From Bacteroidales bacterium (GTDB lineage Bacteria; Bacteroidota; Bacteroidia; Bacteroidales; UBA932), in NCBI GenBank assembly GCA_022508605.1, contig JAFLUX010000005.1:1-47162 (forward strand): DNA of 47,162 bases, in the 5' to 3' direction. The position numbers and the translations under genes were made by a program. The notes beneath the pieces are model-generated. The model did no database searches, had not been told where the DNA came from, and saw only the letters and a program-made list of their open reading frames with translations. Below are positions 15,766 to 25,020 of this stretch, in pieces (positions within the stretch are counted from its first letter, which is position 1; each line of letters begins with the position of its first letter).

Positions 15766-15915
15766 CGTGCTGCTGCGGCCTTTGCGGATACGGCGTTCGG
15801 CCCGTGTCGAAAATGTAGCGAAAAAATATCGGGCACATGTCGTAAGTTTCGCAGGAAGCTGGAGTTAAGAATAAAATTGTTTGTCGAAAATGTTTAAAAA
15901 ATCTTTGCGAAGGGC

Positions 15916-15945
15916 TTGCTATTTGCAGAATTTTCACTAAATTTG
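15916..15945 (+). promoter_or_regulatory. Promoter of the ribosomal protein cluster (rplP onward)
   Basis: TTGC (15916-15919) and TAAATTTG (15938-15945) are 18 bases apart. The start site would leave an AT-rich leader of about 85 bases before rplP at 16035. The rest of the gap back to the terminator (15766-15915) holds only a second, weaker -7-like sequence near 15900 and no gene. Confidence 0.6.
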
Positions 15946-16034
15946 CAGTCCCAAAATTTGGCTCATTGTACGTTAATTCGTTGAGTATCAGATATTTGGG
16001 TTTTGTGAATATATATTTTTAAAGTAATACTACA

Positions 16035-16454
16035 ATGTTACAACCTAAGAGAACTAAATTTAGAAGGGAACAGAAGAACCGTATGAAGGGCAATTCCCAG
16101 CGCGGCAACCAGCTCGCTTTCGGCTCTTTCGGTATCAAGACCCTTGAAAATTGTTGGCTTACTGCGCAGCAGATAGAGGCTGCCCGCCAGGCTATTTCTC
16201 GTAGAATGAACCGTGAAGGTCAGATCTGGATCAGGGTGTTCCCCGTGAAGCCGATCACCAAGAAGCCTCTCGATACCCGTATGGGTAAAGGTAAGGGCGA
16301 TCCCTATGCCTTTGTCGCTCCCATCACTCCCGGCCGTATCATCTTCGAGGCGGAAGGCGTTTCTCTCGAAACCGCCAAGGAGGCCATGCGTCTCGGCGCC
16401 AACAAGCTCCCCGTTGCGACGAAATTCGTGGTTCGCAGGGACTATGTAGAATAA
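16035..16454 (+). CDS. rplP: 50S ribosomal protein L16
   Basis: 139 residues, usual length. Component of the large subunit near the peptidyl-transferase and A-site region. Family sequence is clear: [19 protein letters not shown] at the start, [17 protein letters not shown], and [16 protein letters not shown]. It is the first gene of the cluster here, although in most bacteria rpsC (S3) lies directly before rplP; the upstream sequence instead holds a terminator and a promoter. Confidence 0.97.
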   Translation: MLQPKRTKFRREQKNRMKGNSQRGNQLAFGSFGIKTLENCWLTAQQIEAARQAISRRMNREGQIWIRVFPVKPITKKPLDTRMGKGKGDPYAFVAPITPGRIIFEAEGVSLETAKEAMRLGANKLPVATKFVVRRDYVE

Positions 16455-16472
16455 TTTAATGGAGAAAAGAAA

Positions 16473-16667
16473 ATGAAAGCAGTTGAAGCACGCGAAATGT
16501 CTGTAGCAGACCTGCGCGAACGAATCGCAATCGAGAAAAGCAATCTCGACACAATGAAGATCAATCACGCTATTTCTCCATTGGAGGATACATCCAAATT
16601 CAAGAAGACCAGAAAGGATATAGCTCTTATGATCACTATCCTCGCTGAAAAAGAAAAACAGAACTAA
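16473..16667 (+). CDS. rpmC: 50S ribosomal protein L29
   Basis: 64 residues, two long helices. The pattern [19 protein letters not shown] and [19 protein letters not shown] matches L29, which lies at the exit of the peptide tunnel and contacts trigger factor and SRP. Starts 18 bases after rplP, with AATGGAGA as a weak ribosome-binding region. Confidence 0.95.
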   Translation: MKAVEAREMSVADLRERIAIEKSNLDTMKINHAISPLEDTSKFKKTRKDIALMITILAEKEKQN

Positions 16668-16678
16668 ATCAGAGCTTT

Positions 16679-16933
16679 ATGGAAAGAAATCTTCGTAAGG
16701 AAAGAGTAGGAACGGTGGTCAGCAGCAAAATGGACAAGACCATAGTCGTGGCTGTTGAGCGCAAGGAAAAACATCCTCTCTACGGCAAGTTTGTCAAGAA
16801 GACCACCAAGTTCGTTGCACAGGATGACAAGAATGAGTGCGGAGAGGGCGATACCGTCCGCATTATGGAGACCCGTCCTCTGAGCAAGACCAAGAACTGG
16901 AGATTAGTTGAAATAGTAGAAAAAGCCAAGTAG
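16679..16933 (+). CDS. rpsQ: 30S ribosomal protein S17
   Basis: 84 residues with the OB-fold sequence [20 protein letters not shown] and the C-terminal [20 protein letters not shown]17 is a primary binder of 16S rRNA. Starts 11 bases after rpmC. Confidence 0.96.
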   Translation: MERNLRKERVGTVVSSKMDKTIVVAVERKEKHPLYGKFVKKTTKFVAQDDKNECGEGDTVRIMETRPLSKTKNWRLVEIVEKAK

Positions 16934-16935
16934 TT

Positions 16936-17301
16936 ATGATACAGCAGGAAACACGTTTACAGGTGGCCGACAACAGCGGGGCGAAGGAAGTCCTTTGCAT
17001 CCGTGTGCTTGGCGGAACCAACCACCGTTATGCTACTGTCGGTGACAAGATAGTCGTCACCGTTAAGAGCGCCATTCCCGGCTCGGATGCCAAGAAAGGC
17101 ACCGTATCCAGGGCCGTCGTCGTGCGCACCAAAAAGGAAGTGCGCCGTCCGGACGGTTCATACATCCGTTTCGACGACAATGCCTGCGTTCTCCTGAACA
17201 ACGCCGGCGAGCTCCGCGGAACCCGCATCTTCGGCCCCGTGGCCAGAGAGCTCCGCGAGAACTATATGAAAATCGTTTCACTGGCACCGGAGGTCCTTTA
17301 A
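16936..17301 (+). CDS. rplN: 50S ribosomal protein L14
   Basis: 121 residues. [18 protein letters not shown] and the C-terminal [15 protein letters not shown] are nearly invariant in L14, which contacts L19 and the 30S subunit and is the docking point for RsfS. Two bases after rpsQ. Confidence 0.97.
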   Translation: MIQQETRLQVADNSGAKEVLCIRVLGGTNHRYATVGDKIVVTVKSAIPGSDAKKGTVSRAVVVRTKKEVRRPDGSYIRFDDNACVLLNNAGELRGTRIFGPVARELRENYMKIVSLAPEVL

Positions 17302-17313
17302 TTTATATTTATT

Positions 17314-17625
17314 ATGAACAGAATTAAGAAAGGCGACACCGTGTATGTAAATGCCGGTAACGATAAAGGAAAGACTGGCAAGGTTCTCTCTGTCGATCCC
17401 GCCAAGCAGCGCGTCATCGTGGAGGGCGTAAACGTAGTCAGCAGGCACACAAAGCCCAATGCAAAGCAGCCTCAGGGCGGCATCATCAAGCAGGAGGCTC
17501 CCATTCACGTCTCCAATCTCAACCTCATCGATCCCAAGAGCGGCAAGCCGACTCGCGTGGGTTTCAGGGTAGAGGGCGACAAGAAAGTCCGTTATGCTAA
17601 AAAATCCGGAGAGGAGATCAAGTAA
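17314..17625 (+). CDS. rplX: 50S ribosomal protein L24
   Basis: 103 residues. The KOW motif is visible in [19 protein letters not shown], followed by [12 protein letters not shown] and the conserved [19 protein letters not shown]24 initiates 50S assembly and sits near the tunnel exit. Starts 12 bases after rplN. Confidence 0.97.
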   Translation: MNRIKKGDTVYVNAGNDKGKTGKVLSVDPAKQRVIVEGVNVVSRHTKPNAKQPQGGIIKQEAPIHVSNLNLIDPKSGKPTRVGFRVEGDKKVRYAKKSGEEIK

Positions 17626-17627
17626 TT

Positions 17628-18224
17628 ATGGCAAAGAAAGCAAAAGAAGTCGAGGTCCAGGCCTTGCCTGCAGGATATGTTCCTGCCCTCAAGAAAGTTT
17701 ATAAGGAGGAAATAGTGGACAAACTGATGAAGCAGTTTGGCTACACCACGGTGATGCAGGTTCCCAAACTTGTCAAGATTACTCTCAACGAGGGTGTCGG
17801 ACAGGGCACCCAGGATCGCAAGCTCGTCGAAGAGGCTGCGGAGGAACTCTCCCTCATCACCGGCCAGAAGGCCCTCATCACCAATTCCAAGAAGGACGTT
17901 TCCAATTTCAAGCTCCGTAAAGGCATGTCCATCGGAACCAAGGTTACCCTTCGCGATGTCAAGATGTATGAATTCCTTGAGAAGCTCATCCGTGTTGCGC
18001 TTCCCCGTATCCGCGACTTCAACGGTATCGCTGAAAAGATGGACGGACAGGGCAACTACACCCTTGGACTCAAGGAGCAGATTATTTTCCCCGAGGTCGA
18101 TATCGACAAGAATCCCCGCATTCACGGTCTCGAGGTTACTTTCGTGACGACGGCCCGCACCGATGAGGAGTGCCACGCTCTCCTCGCCGCATTCGGTCTG
18201 CCTTTCAAGAAACATAACAAATAA
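17628..18224 (+). CDS. rplE: 50S ribosomal protein L5
   Basis: 198 residues, with a Lys/Glu/Ala-rich N-terminal extension of about 15 residues before YVPALKKVYKEEIVDKLM. The core includes PKLVKITLNEGVGQGTQD, SKKDVSNFKLRKGMSIGTKVTLR and GLEVTFVTTARTDEECHALL. L5 binds 5S rRNA and contacts the P-site tRNA. Two bases after rplX. Confidence 0.97.
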   Translation: MAKKAKEVEVQALPAGYVPALKKVYKEEIVDKLMKQFGYTTVMQVPKLVKITLNEGVGQGTQDRKLVEEAAEELSLITGQKALITNSKKDVSNFKLRKGMSIGTKVTLRDVKMYEFLEKLIRVALPRIRDFNGIAEKMDGQGNYTLGLKEQIIFPEVDIDKNPRIHGLEVTFVTTARTDEECHALLAAFGLPFKKHNK

Positions 18225-18230
18225 GATACT

Positions 18231-18500
18231 ATGGCAAAAGAATCGATGAAAGCCCGCGAAGTAAAGCGCGCAAAACTGGTTGCTAAGTACGCAGAAAAGA
18301 GAAAGGCACTCAAGGAGGCCGGTGACTGGGTAGCTCTCGACAAGCTCCCCAAGAACTCCTCCCCCGTCCGTCTCCACAACCGTTGCTCTCTCACCGGCCG
18401 TCCCAAGGGCTATATGAGGGCATTCGGCCTGAGCCGCATTCAGTTCCGTGAGATGGCCAGCAACGGCCTCATCCCGGGCGTCAAGAAGGCAAGTTGGTAA
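18231..18500 (+). CDS. rpsN: 30S ribosomal protein S14 (zinc-free form)
   Basis: 89 residues, the longer zinc-independent form: only one cysteine is present ([20 protein letters not shown]), so the CxxC...CxxC site of the short form is absent. S14 lies in the 30S head. Starts six bases after rplE. Confidence 0.96.
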   Translation: MAKESMKAREVKRAKLVAKYAEKRKALKEAGDWVALDKLPKNSSPVRLHNRCSLTGRPKGYMRAFGLSRIQFREMASNGLIPGVKKASW

Positions 18501-18519
18501 AAAATTAAAAATTAACGAT

Positions 18520-18915
18520 ATGACTGATCCTATTGCAGATTACCTCACCAGGGTTCGCAACGCCTATCTGGCCGGCAACAAGGTCGTGGAGATTCCTTCT
18601 TCCAAGATGAAGGTCGCCATCACCAGAATCCTTTGTGAGAAGGGCTATATCCTCAGCTACAAGGTGGTTGACGGTACCCCTTACAATACAATCAAAATAG
18701 CTCTCAAGTACCATCCTCAGACCAAGACCCCCGCAATCAAGAAGATTGAGCGCGTTTCGAGCCCCGGTCTGCGCCGGTACACCGATGTGGAGAACATGCC
18801 CCGCGTTCTCAACGGACTCGGCATCGCCATCCTCTCCACCTCCAAGGGCATAGTCACCGACAAGGAGGCAAAGGAACTCGGAGTCGGCGGCGAAGTTATT
18901 TGCTACGTATATTAA
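18520..18915 (+). CDS. rpsH: 30S ribosomal protein S8
   Basis: 131 residues. Begins MTDPIADYLTRVRNAYLAG and ends with the conserved STSKGIVTDKEAKELGVGG followed by the usual aromatic tail. S8 binds 16S rRNA and in other bacteria represses the spc operon by binding near the rplE start. The ATG at 18520 is chosen; an open frame continues upstream only through rpsN. Confidence 0.97.
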   Translation: MTDPIADYLTRVRNAYLAGNKVVEIPSSKMKVAITRILCEKGYILSYKVVDGTPYNTIKIALKYHPQTKTPAIKKIERVSSPGLRRYTDVENMPRVLNGLGIAILSTSKGIVTDKEAKELGVGGEVICYVY

Positions 18916-18936
18916 TCAACAAAACAGAACATTGAA

Positions 18937-19497
18937 ATGTCACGAATTGGTAAATTGCCTGTAAGCCTTCCGTCCGGGGTCAGCGTCGAGCTGCTCGACG
19001 GCAACGTGTTGAAGGTTAAAGGACCTCTTGGTGAGATGTCGCAGAAAGTAGATCCCGACATCAAAATGACCATTGAGGACAATCAGATCAAATTCGAACG
19101 CCCGACAGACCAGCCCCGCCACCGTTCGATGCACGGACTCTACCGTGCTCTGGTGCACAACATGGTAGTCGGTGTGTCCGAAGGTTTCACTACTCAGCAG
19201 GAACTGGTCGGCGTCGGCTACCGTGTGGCCGTCCAGGGTCAGCTTCTCACCTTCTCTCTCGGATATTCTCACGAAATCCAGCTCATGCTGCCCAGTGAGG
19301 TGAAGGCCGAGCTGCCCGATGTGAAGAAGGGCGAGAATCCCCGTCTGGTGCTGAAGAGCTGCGACAAGCAGCTTGTCGGCCAGGTGGCAGCCAAAGTGCG
19401 TTCTCTCCGCAAACCGGAGCCGTATAAGGGCAAGGGTATCAAGTTCGTTGGTGAGCAGCTTCGTCGCAAGGCGGGCAAGACTGCATCCGCAAAATAA
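18937..19497 (+). CDS. rplF: 50S ribosomal protein L6
   Basis: 186 residues. MSRIGKLPVSLPSGV, RSMHGLYRALVHNMVVGVSEGF and the C-terminal EPYKGKGIKFVGEQLRRKAGK identify L6, which supports the factor-binding region near the sarcin-ricin loop. Starts 21 bases after rpsH. Confidence 0.97.
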   Translation: MSRIGKLPVSLPSGVSVELLDGNVLKVKGPLGEMSQKVDPDIKMTIEDNQIKFERPTDQPRHRSMHGLYRALVHNMVVGVSEGFTTQQELVGVGYRVAVQGQLLTFSLGYSHEIQLMLPSEVKAELPDVKKGENPRLVLKSCDKQLVGQVAAKVRSLRKPEPYKGKGIKFVGEQLRRKAGKTASAK

Positions 19498-19512
19498 TAG
19501 GAGGATAGAATT

Positions 19513-19875
19513 ATGGCACTCAATAAGATTCAAAGAAGAAGAAGAATCCACTTCCGCATACGCAAGCATGTCAACGGTACTGCCGAGCGTCCCCGCATGG
19601 TCGTGTTCCGCAGCAACAAGCAGATTTACGTGCAGGTCGTGGATGATCTCCAGGGAAAGACGCTCGTCGCCGCCGCGTCCAACGACAAGGAGCTCGCGGC
19701 TCAGTGCAAGGGCAAATCCGGCATCGAGGCTGCCGCTCTCGTGGGAAAGGCCGTTGCTGAGCGTGCACTTGCCAAGGGTATCACCACCATCTCGTTCGAC
19801 CGTGGCGGATATCTTTTCCACGGCAGGGTTAAAAGTTTGGCAGACGCTGCCCGTGAAGGCGGTCTCATTTTCTAA
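19513..19875 (+). CDS. rplR: 50S ribosomal protein L18
   Basis: 120 residues. [19 protein letters not shown] and the C-terminal [24 protein letters not shown] are diagnostic. L18 binds 5S rRNA together with L5. An AGGAGGA sequence lies before the ATG, one of the few clear Shine-Dalgarno sites in the window. Confidence 0.97.
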   Translation: MALNKIQRRRRIHFRIRKHVNGTAERPRMVVFRSNKQIYVQVVDDLQGKTLVAAASNDKELAAQCKGKSGIEAAALVGKAVAERALAKGITTISFDRGGYLFHGRVKSLADAAREGGLIF

Positions 19876-19886
19876 TCGGAAAGACT

Positions 19887-20405
19887 ATGGCAAATACAAA
19901 TGTTAAAAGAGTAAAGACATCTGACCTTGAACTGAAGGACAGACTGGTCGCCATCCAGAGGGTTACCAAGGTGACCAAGGGTGGACGTCACTTCCGCTTC
20001 GCGGCCATCGTCGTCGTCGGCGACGAGAACGGTGTCGTAGGTTATGGTCTCGGAAAGGCCAATGAGGTCACCGCCGCCATCGCGAAGGGCGTCGAGGATG
20101 CCAAGAAGAATCTCGTGAAGATTCCTGTAATCAATACTACCATACCTCACGAGCAGGAAGCCAAGTTCGGCGGCTCCCGCGTGTTCATGAAACCCGCGGC
20201 TCCCGGTACTGGTGTGAAGGCCGGCGGCGCCATGCGTGCCGTGTTCGAGTCTGCCGGTATTCAGAACGTCCTTGCCAAGTCCAAGGGTTCATCCAACCCT
20301 CACAACCTCGTGAAGGCTACCGTTACGGCCCTTACCCAGATGAGGGATGCATACACCGTAGCCGGTCTGCGCGGCATCCCCATGAGCAAAGTTTTCAACG
20401 GATAG
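19887..20405 (+). CDS. rpsE: 30S ribosomal protein S5
   Basis: 172 residues. The N-terminal dsRNA-binding-like fold has [20 protein letters not shown] and [20 protein letters not shown]; the C-terminal half has [18 protein letters not shown] and [10 protein letters not shown]5 shapes decoding accuracy and the mRNA entry site. Starts 11 bases after rplR. Confidence 0.97.
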   Translation: MANTNVKRVKTSDLELKDRLVAIQRVTKVTKGGRHFRFAAIVVVGDENGVVGYGLGKANEVTAAIAKGVEDAKKNLVKIPVINTTIPHEQEAKFGGSRVFMKPAAPGTGVKAGGAMRAVFESAGIQNVLAKSKGSSNPHNLVKATVTALTQMRDAYTVAGLRGIPMSKVFNG

Positions 20406-20417
20406 GAGGACACGAAT

Positions 20418-20600
20418 ATGGCAAAGCTCAGAATTACACAGATTATAAGCAGCAACGGCGAGACCAAGAGGCAGAAGGACAATCTTCGCTGCCTCGGCAT
20501 TCGCCGCATGCACCAGACAGTAGAGGTGGAGCAGAATCCCGTGAGCATGGGACAGCTTGCAAAAGTCGCCCACCTCGTAAAGTATGAAGTTATCGACTAA
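20418..20600 (+). CDS. rpmD: 50S ribosomal protein L30
   Basis: 60 residues. KLRITQIISSNGETKRQKD and RCLGIRRMHQTVEVEQNP match the short bacterial L30. GGAGGA precedes the ATG by about 8 bases. Starts 12 bases after rpsE. Confidence 0.95.
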   Translation: MAKLRITQIISSNGETKRQKDNLRCLGIRRMHQTVEVEQNPVSMGQLAKVAHLVKYEVID

Positions 20601-20614
20601 GGAGGACCGTGATT

Positions 20615-21064
20615 ATGAAACTTGAAAATCTCGCACCTGCAGCAGGTGCAACCAAAACAAGCAAAAGAGTGGGTCGCGGTCAGGGTTCCGGCAAGGGCGG
20701 CACTGCCACCCGCGGTACCAAGGGAGCTCAGGCCCGTGCCGGTTATGAGCACAAGATCGGCTTTGAAGGCGGTCAGATGCCTATACAGCGCCGTCTGCCC
20801 AAGTTCGGCTTCAAGAACCCCACCCGTGTCGAGTACAAGGCTGTCAACGTATCAGAGGTGGAGGCTCTCGCCGCCCGTCTCGGCGTTGCGGAGCTCGGCA
20901 TCGAGGACTTCAAGGCTGCCGGCCTGGCGGGAAAGAACGAGCTGGTGAAAATCCTCGGCAACGGGGAGATTTCCGCCGCCGTTACCGTCACTGCGGACGC
21001 ATTCTCCAAGTCAGCTGTTTCAAAACTCGAGGCTGCCGGTGGAAAGGCAGTCGTAACTGAATAA
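20615..21064 (+). CDS. rplO: 50S ribosomal protein L15
   Basis: 149 residues. The glycine-rich N-terminus RVGRGQGSGKGGTATRGTKG and FEGGQMPIQRRLPKFGF are characteristic. Two starts are possible, GTG at 20609 and ATG at 20615; GGAGG at 20601-20605 is nine bases from the ATG but only three from the GTG, which favours the ATG. Confidence 0.96.
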   Translation: MKLENLAPAAGATKTSKRVGRGQGSGKGGTATRGTKGAQARAGYEHKIGFEGGQMPIQRRLPKFGFKNPTRVEYKAVNVSEVEALAARLGVAELGIEDFKAAGLAGKNELVKILGNGEISAAVTVTADAFSKSAVSKLEAAGGKAVVTE

Positions 21065-21069
21065 AAACG

Positions 21070-22407
21070 ATGAAGAGGTTGATTGATACAATCAAAAACA
21101 TCTTCAAGATCGAAGAACTCCGGAAGAGGATCGTTTACACCTGCCTGCTTGTCCTCGTGTACAGGCTCGGGTGTTTCGTGGTCCTCCCCGGCATCGATCC
21201 TTCGATGCTGGCACGCTTCCAGCAGAGCACTTCAGAGGGTCTCGTGGGCCTTCTGAACATGTTCTCCGGAGGCGCTTTCGGTAATGCTTCCATCTTTGCG
21301 CTGGGTGTGATGCCGTACATTTCGGCATCCATCGTCATCCAGCTCCTCGGTGTTTTTGTACCACAGTTCCGCAAACTCCAGATGGAGGGAGAAAGCGGGC
21401 GCAAGAAGATGAACCAGATGACTCGCTGGCTTACCATCCTGATCATCTGCATCCAGGGTCCTGCCTACATGGCCGCCCTCCACAGCCAGATTCCCGGTCC
21501 GGCCTTCGTGGCCGTGCAGCAGCTCGGCTGGAGCAACTTCGTCTTCAATATCGTATCCACGCTCATCCTGATGTCCGGCTCACTGTTCGTGATGTGGCTC
21601 GGCGAGCGTATCACGGACCGCGGCATCGGCAACGGTATATCTCTCATCATCATGATTGGTATCGTGGCCCGTCTGCCTTATGCGCTTGTCGCTGAAATCG
21701 GCGCCAAATTTGCGGCCACGAACGGAGGCCCGCTCCTCCTCATCGTGGAGGCGGTCATCTGGGTGTTCGTCATCATGGCGGCCATCGCCCTCGTGCAGGC
21801 CGTGCGCAGAGTGCCCGTGCAGTATGCCAAGAGGATTGTGGGCAATCGTCAGTTCGGCGGTGTTCGTCAGTACATACCACTGAAGATCAATGCCGCCGGC
21901 GTCATGCCCATCATCTTCGCCCAGGCCCTGATGCTCTTCCCTCTGATTTTCTCCCGTTGGGATGCTACCAGAGGACTTGCGGCAACGCTCGGAAACTATA
22001 CCGGCTTCTGGTATAACCTCATCTTCTTCCTGCTTGTTGTGGTTTTCACCTATTTCTACACGGCAGTCACCGTGAATCCGAAGAGCATGTCCGAGGATTT
22101 GAAGAAAAACGGCGGCTTCGTGCCTGGCGTGAAACCCGGCCGGATGACTATGGAGTTCCTGGATTCGGTGATGTCGAAAGTGACCCTTCCGGGTGCCATT
22201 TTCCTCGGCATCATCGCCATCCTCCCTGCACTCGCTATCATAATGGGCGTCAACAACTCTTTCGGAAGCTTCTTCGGCGGCACCTCGCTGCTGATTATGG
22301 TGGGCGTCGTTCTGGATACGCTCCAGCAGGTCGACAGTTATCTGCTGATGCGCCATTATGACGGCCTCATGAAGACAGGACGCCTGAGCGGACGTTCAGG
22401 AATGTAA
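21070..22407 (+). CDS. secY: Protein translocase subunit SecY
   Basis: 445 residues, about ten membrane helices. SecY forms the protein-conducting channel with SecE and SecG. Visible landmarks are the first helix and plug region (RLGCFVVLPGIDPSMLARF, LLNMFSGGAFGNASIFALGVMPYISASI), the GERITDRGIGNGISLIIMIGI segment, the arginine-rich loop RRVPVQYAKR and the C-terminal TLQQVDSYLLMRHYDG. The gene starts five bases after rplO and is followed by map, the usual order. Confidence 0.97.
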   Translation: MKRLIDTIKNIFKIEELRKRIVYTCLLVLVYRLGCFVVLPGIDPSMLARFQQSTSEGLVGLLNMFSGGAFGNASIFALGVMPYISASIVIQLLGVFVPQFRKLQMEGESGRKKMNQMTRWLTILIICIQGPAYMAALHSQIPGPAFVAVQQLGWSNFVFNIVSTLILMSGSLFVMWLGERITDRGIGNGISLIIMIGIVARLPYALVAEIGAKFAATNGGPLLLIVEAVIWVFVIMAAIALVQAVRRVPVQYAKRIVGNRQFGGVRQYIPLKINAAGVMPIIFAQALMLFPLIFSRWDATRGLAATLGNYTGFWYNLIFFLLVVVFTYFYTAVTVNPKSMSEDLKKNGGFVPGVKPGRMTMEFLDSVMSKVTLPGAIFLGIIAILPALAIIMGVNNSFGSFFGGTSLLIMVGVVLDTLQQVDSYLLMRHYDGLMKTGRLSGRSGM

Positions 22408-22430
22408 TTCTCGGATAAATCTCAAGGCAG

Positions 22431-23210
22431 ATGGTAAGGCCCAAAACAGAAGAGGAAATCGGAATCCTGCGCGAGAACGCGATAATCGTCTCCAAGACAC
22501 TCGCGGAGGTCGGCAGGCATATAGCCCCCGGTGTAACCACCAGGGAGCTGGATGTCGTCGCCGAAGATTTCATCCGTTCCCAGGGTGCGGTTCCCGGTTT
22601 CCTCGGCTATGAGGGCTTTCCCGCCACGCTTTGCACTTCGGTCAATGATGTCGTCGTACACGGATTCCCGTCCGACTACGTCCTCAAGGACGGCGATGTG
22701 GTGTCCATAGATTGCGGTACGGTGTACAAGGGCTATTATGGCGATTCGGCATACACGTTTCCCGTGGGAGACGTGGATGCGGCCACCAGAAAGCTCCTCG
22801 ATGCGACCAAGGCGTCTCTGTACAAGGGGATTGAAGCGGCAGTGGCGGGCAACAGAACCGGCGATATCGGATACGCGGTACAATCGTACGTAGAAGCGGC
22901 TGGCTTTTCGGTCGTTCGAGAACTGGAAGGCCACGGGCTCGGGCGCGATATGCACGAGCAGCCGGGGGTGCCCAATTACGGGCGCCGCGGCAAGGGGACG
23001 CATCTTGTGGACGGAATGGTAATATGTATCGAACCCATGATCAATGCAGGCGGGAAAAGTGTGTACCTCGCCAGCAACGGCTGGGCGGTGCACACTTCGG
23101 ACCGCAGGAAATCGGCCCACTACGAACTCACGGTTGTTGTCCGTAAAGGCAAGGCTGAACAGCTGTCTACCTTCGATTTTATAGAGAAAGATCCTACGAT
23201 CAATTTTTAA
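22431..23210 (+). CDS. map: Methionine aminopeptidase, type I
   Basis: 259 residues. Removes the N-terminal methionine from new proteins. The five metal ligands of the pita-bread fold are recognisable: Asp in SIDCGTVYKG, Asp in YYGDSAYTF, His in EGHGLGRDMHEQPGVPNYG, Glu in CIEPM and Glu in HYELTVVV; the substrate-binding His is in VVHGFP. The family's N-terminal zinc extension is absent. Between secY and infA, as in many bacteria. Confidence 0.95.
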   Translation: MVRPKTEEEIGILRENAIIVSKTLAEVGRHIAPGVTTRELDVVAEDFIRSQGAVPGFLGYEGFPATLCTSVNDVVVHGFPSDYVLKDGDVVSIDCGTVYKGYYGDSAYTFPVGDVDAATRKLLDATKASLYKGIEAAVAGNRTGDIGYAVQSYVEAAGFSVVRELEGHGLGRDMHEQPGVPNYGRRGKGTHLVDGMVICIEPMINAGGKSVYLASNGWAVHTSDRRKSAHYELTVVVRKGKAEQLSTFDFIEKDPTINF

Positions 23211-23223
23211 GTGTTAAGTTTTA

Positions 23224-23442
23224 ATGTCTAAACAAGTAGCAATAGAACAAGATGGAAAGGTCATAGAGACCCTTCCGAACGCGATGTTCAAAGTCGAGCT
23301 TGAGAACGGTCACGTCCTGCTCTGCAATATTTCGGGCAAGATGCGTATGAACTTTATCCATATCCTTCTGGGCGACAGGGTAAGAGTTGAAATTTCACCT
23401 TATGATTTGACAAAAGGCAGGATATCTTTCAGATACAAATAA
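23224..23442 (+). CDS. infA: Translation initiation factor IF-1
   Basis: 72 residues, a single OB fold: [40 protein letters not shown] and [15 protein letters not shown]. Binds the 30S A site during initiation. Starts 13 bases after map and precedes rpmJ. Confidence 0.97.
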   Translation: MSKQVAIEQDGKVIETLPNAMFKVELENGHVLLCNISGKMRMNFIHILLGDRVRVEISPYDLTKGRISFRYK

Positions 23443-23454
23443 AAAATTCGCGAT

Positions 23455-23571
23455 ATGAAAGTCAAAACATCCATCAAAAAGCGCAGCGAGGATTGCAAGA
23501 TTGTCCGCCGCAAGGGCCGTCTTTACGTAATCTGCAAGAAGAACCCCAAGTTCAAGATGCGTCAGGGATAA
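23455..23571 (+). CDS. rpmJ: 50S ribosomal protein L36
   Basis: 38 residues, starting [19 protein letters not shown] and ending NPKFKMRQG. Of the four zinc ligands of the classic form (Cys11, Cys14, Cys27, His33), only Cys14 and Cys27 remain; positions 11 and 33 are Ser and Phe. This is a degenerate, probably zinc-free form. Starts 12 bases after infA. Confidence 0.95.
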   Translation: MKVKTSIKKRSEDCKIVRRKGRLYVICKKNPKFKMRQG

Positions 23572-23602
23572 TAATCAGTAACAAATTAAGTAAAGTATAA
23601 TT

Positions 23603-23980
23603 ATGGCACGTATAGCCGGTGTTGATTTACCTAACAACAAGCAAGGAGAGATAGGCCTGACCTATATCTTCGGTATCGGCCGCAGCTCCGCCAGGAAGAT
23701 TCTTGACAAGTGCGGCATCGATAGAACTATCAAAGTCGGTGACTGGAATGACGAGCAGATAGCAAAGATTCGTACCGAAATCAATGAGGAGTACAAGATC
23801 GAGGGAGAGCTCCGCTCTTCCGTCCAGATGGACATCAAGCGCCTCATGGATATCGGCTGCTACCGCGGAATCCGTCACAGGGCCGGACTCCCTGTCCGCG
23901 GACAGAGCACCAAGAACAACGCCCGCACCAGGAAGGGCAAGAAGAAGACCGTTGCCAACAAGAAGAAGGCGACCAAGTAA
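23603..23980 (+). CDS. rpsM: 30S ribosomal protein S13
   Basis: 125 residues. [19 protein letters not shown], the helix-two-turn-helix around [19 protein letters not shown], and [26 protein letters not shown]13 is in the 30S head and contacts L5 and the P-site tRNA. Starts 31 bases after rpmJ. Confidence 0.97.
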   Translation: MARIAGVDLPNNKQGEIGLTYIFGIGRSSARKILDKCGIDRTIKVGDWNDEQIAKIRTEINEEYKIEGELRSSVQMDIKRLMDIGCYRGIRHRAGLPVRGQSTKNNARTRKGKKKTVANKKKATK

Positions 23981-23991
23981 ACAGATGAATT

Positions 23992-24378
23992 ATGGCAAAG
24001 AAAACTACAACATCCAAAAGAGTTGTCAAGGTTGAAGCTTATGGCGAGGCCCATATTTCATCAACCTTCAACAACGTCATCGTTTCCCTTACCAACGCCC
24101 AGGGCCAGGTCATCAGCTGGGGTTCTGCCGGCAAGTGCGGTTTCAGGGGCTCCAAGAAGAATACTCCCTATGCCGCCCAGATGGCAGCCGAAGATGCGGC
24201 CAAGACTGCATACGATGCCGGTCTGCGCAGGGTAAAATGCTACGTGAAGGGTCCCGGTTCCGGACGCGAGTCCGCAGTCCGCACCATCAACAATGCAGGC
24301 ATCATCGTGACGGAGATTATAGATGTCACGCCCATGCCTCACAACGGATGCAGACCGAAAGGCCGTCGTAAAGTTTAA
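23992..24378 (+). CDS. rpsK: 30S ribosomal protein S11
   Basis: 128 residues. [41 protein letters not shown] and the C-terminal [18 protein letters not shown] are diagnostic. Part of the 30S platform near the Shine-Dalgarno contact. Starts 11 bases after rpsM. Confidence 0.97.
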   Translation: MAKKTTTSKRVVKVEAYGEAHISSTFNNVIVSLTNAQGQVISWGSAGKCGFRGSKKNTPYAAQMAAEDAAKTAYDAGLRRVKCYVKGPGSGRESAVRTINNAGIIVTEIIDVTPMPHNGCRPKGRRKV

Positions 24379-24397
24379 TTTTTAAAGCAGAATTACC

Positions 24398-25000
24398 ATG
24401 GCAAGATATACAGGTCCCAGCACCAAGATAGCCCGTAAGTTCGGCGAACCCATTTTCGGCGCCGACAAGTATTTCGAGAAACGCAGCTTCCCTCCGGGAC
24501 AGCATGGTCTCGCCTCCAAGCGCAAGAAGCAGAAGGAGTACGGCACCCAGCTCAAGGAGAAGCAGAAAGTCAAGTATATGTACGGTGTGCTCGAGCGCCA
24601 GTTCCGCAACACCTACGACAAGGCCGCCAGGATGTCCGGACAGAAAGGTGAGAACCTCATCCTCCTGCTCGAATCCCGTCTTGACAATGTGGTGTACCGT
24701 CTGGGCATAGCCCCCACGCGCGCAGCTGCCCGTCAGCTCGTTTCCCACCATCACATCACTCTGAACGGAGATATATGCAGCATCCCTTCCGCACAGGTGA
24801 AACCCGGCGACAGCGTTGCTGTCAGGGAGCGCTCCAAGAGCCTTGAGGTCATCCAGGCAAGCGTGGCTTCCACCACTCGCTACTCCTGGCTCGAGTTCGA
24901 CAACAAGACTCTCGTGGGCAAGTTCCTCAACCTGCCGACCCGTACGGAAATCCCTGAGAACATCAACGAGCAGCTGATCGTCGACCTCTACTCCAAGTAA
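24398..25000 (+). CDS. rpsD: 30S ribosomal protein S4
   Basis: 200 residues. The N-terminal region ([28 protein letters not shown]) lacks the zinc cysteines found in some S4 proteins. The S4 RNA-binding domain is [21 protein letters not shown] and [19 protein letters not shown]4 nucleates 16S rRNA folding and in other bacteria represses the alpha operon. Starts 19 bases after rpsK. Confidence 0.97.
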   Translation: MARYTGPSTKIARKFGEPIFGADKYFEKRSFPPGQHGLASKRKKQKEYGTQLKEKQKVKYMYGVLERQFRNTYDKAARMSGQKGENLILLLESRLDNVVYRLGIAPTRAAARQLVSHHHITLNGDICSIPSAQVKPGDSVAVRERSKSLEVIQASVASTTRYSWLEFDNKTLVGKFLNLPTRTEIPENINEQLIVDLYSK

Positions 25001-25020
25001 CAGTTAACACCAGAACTAAT

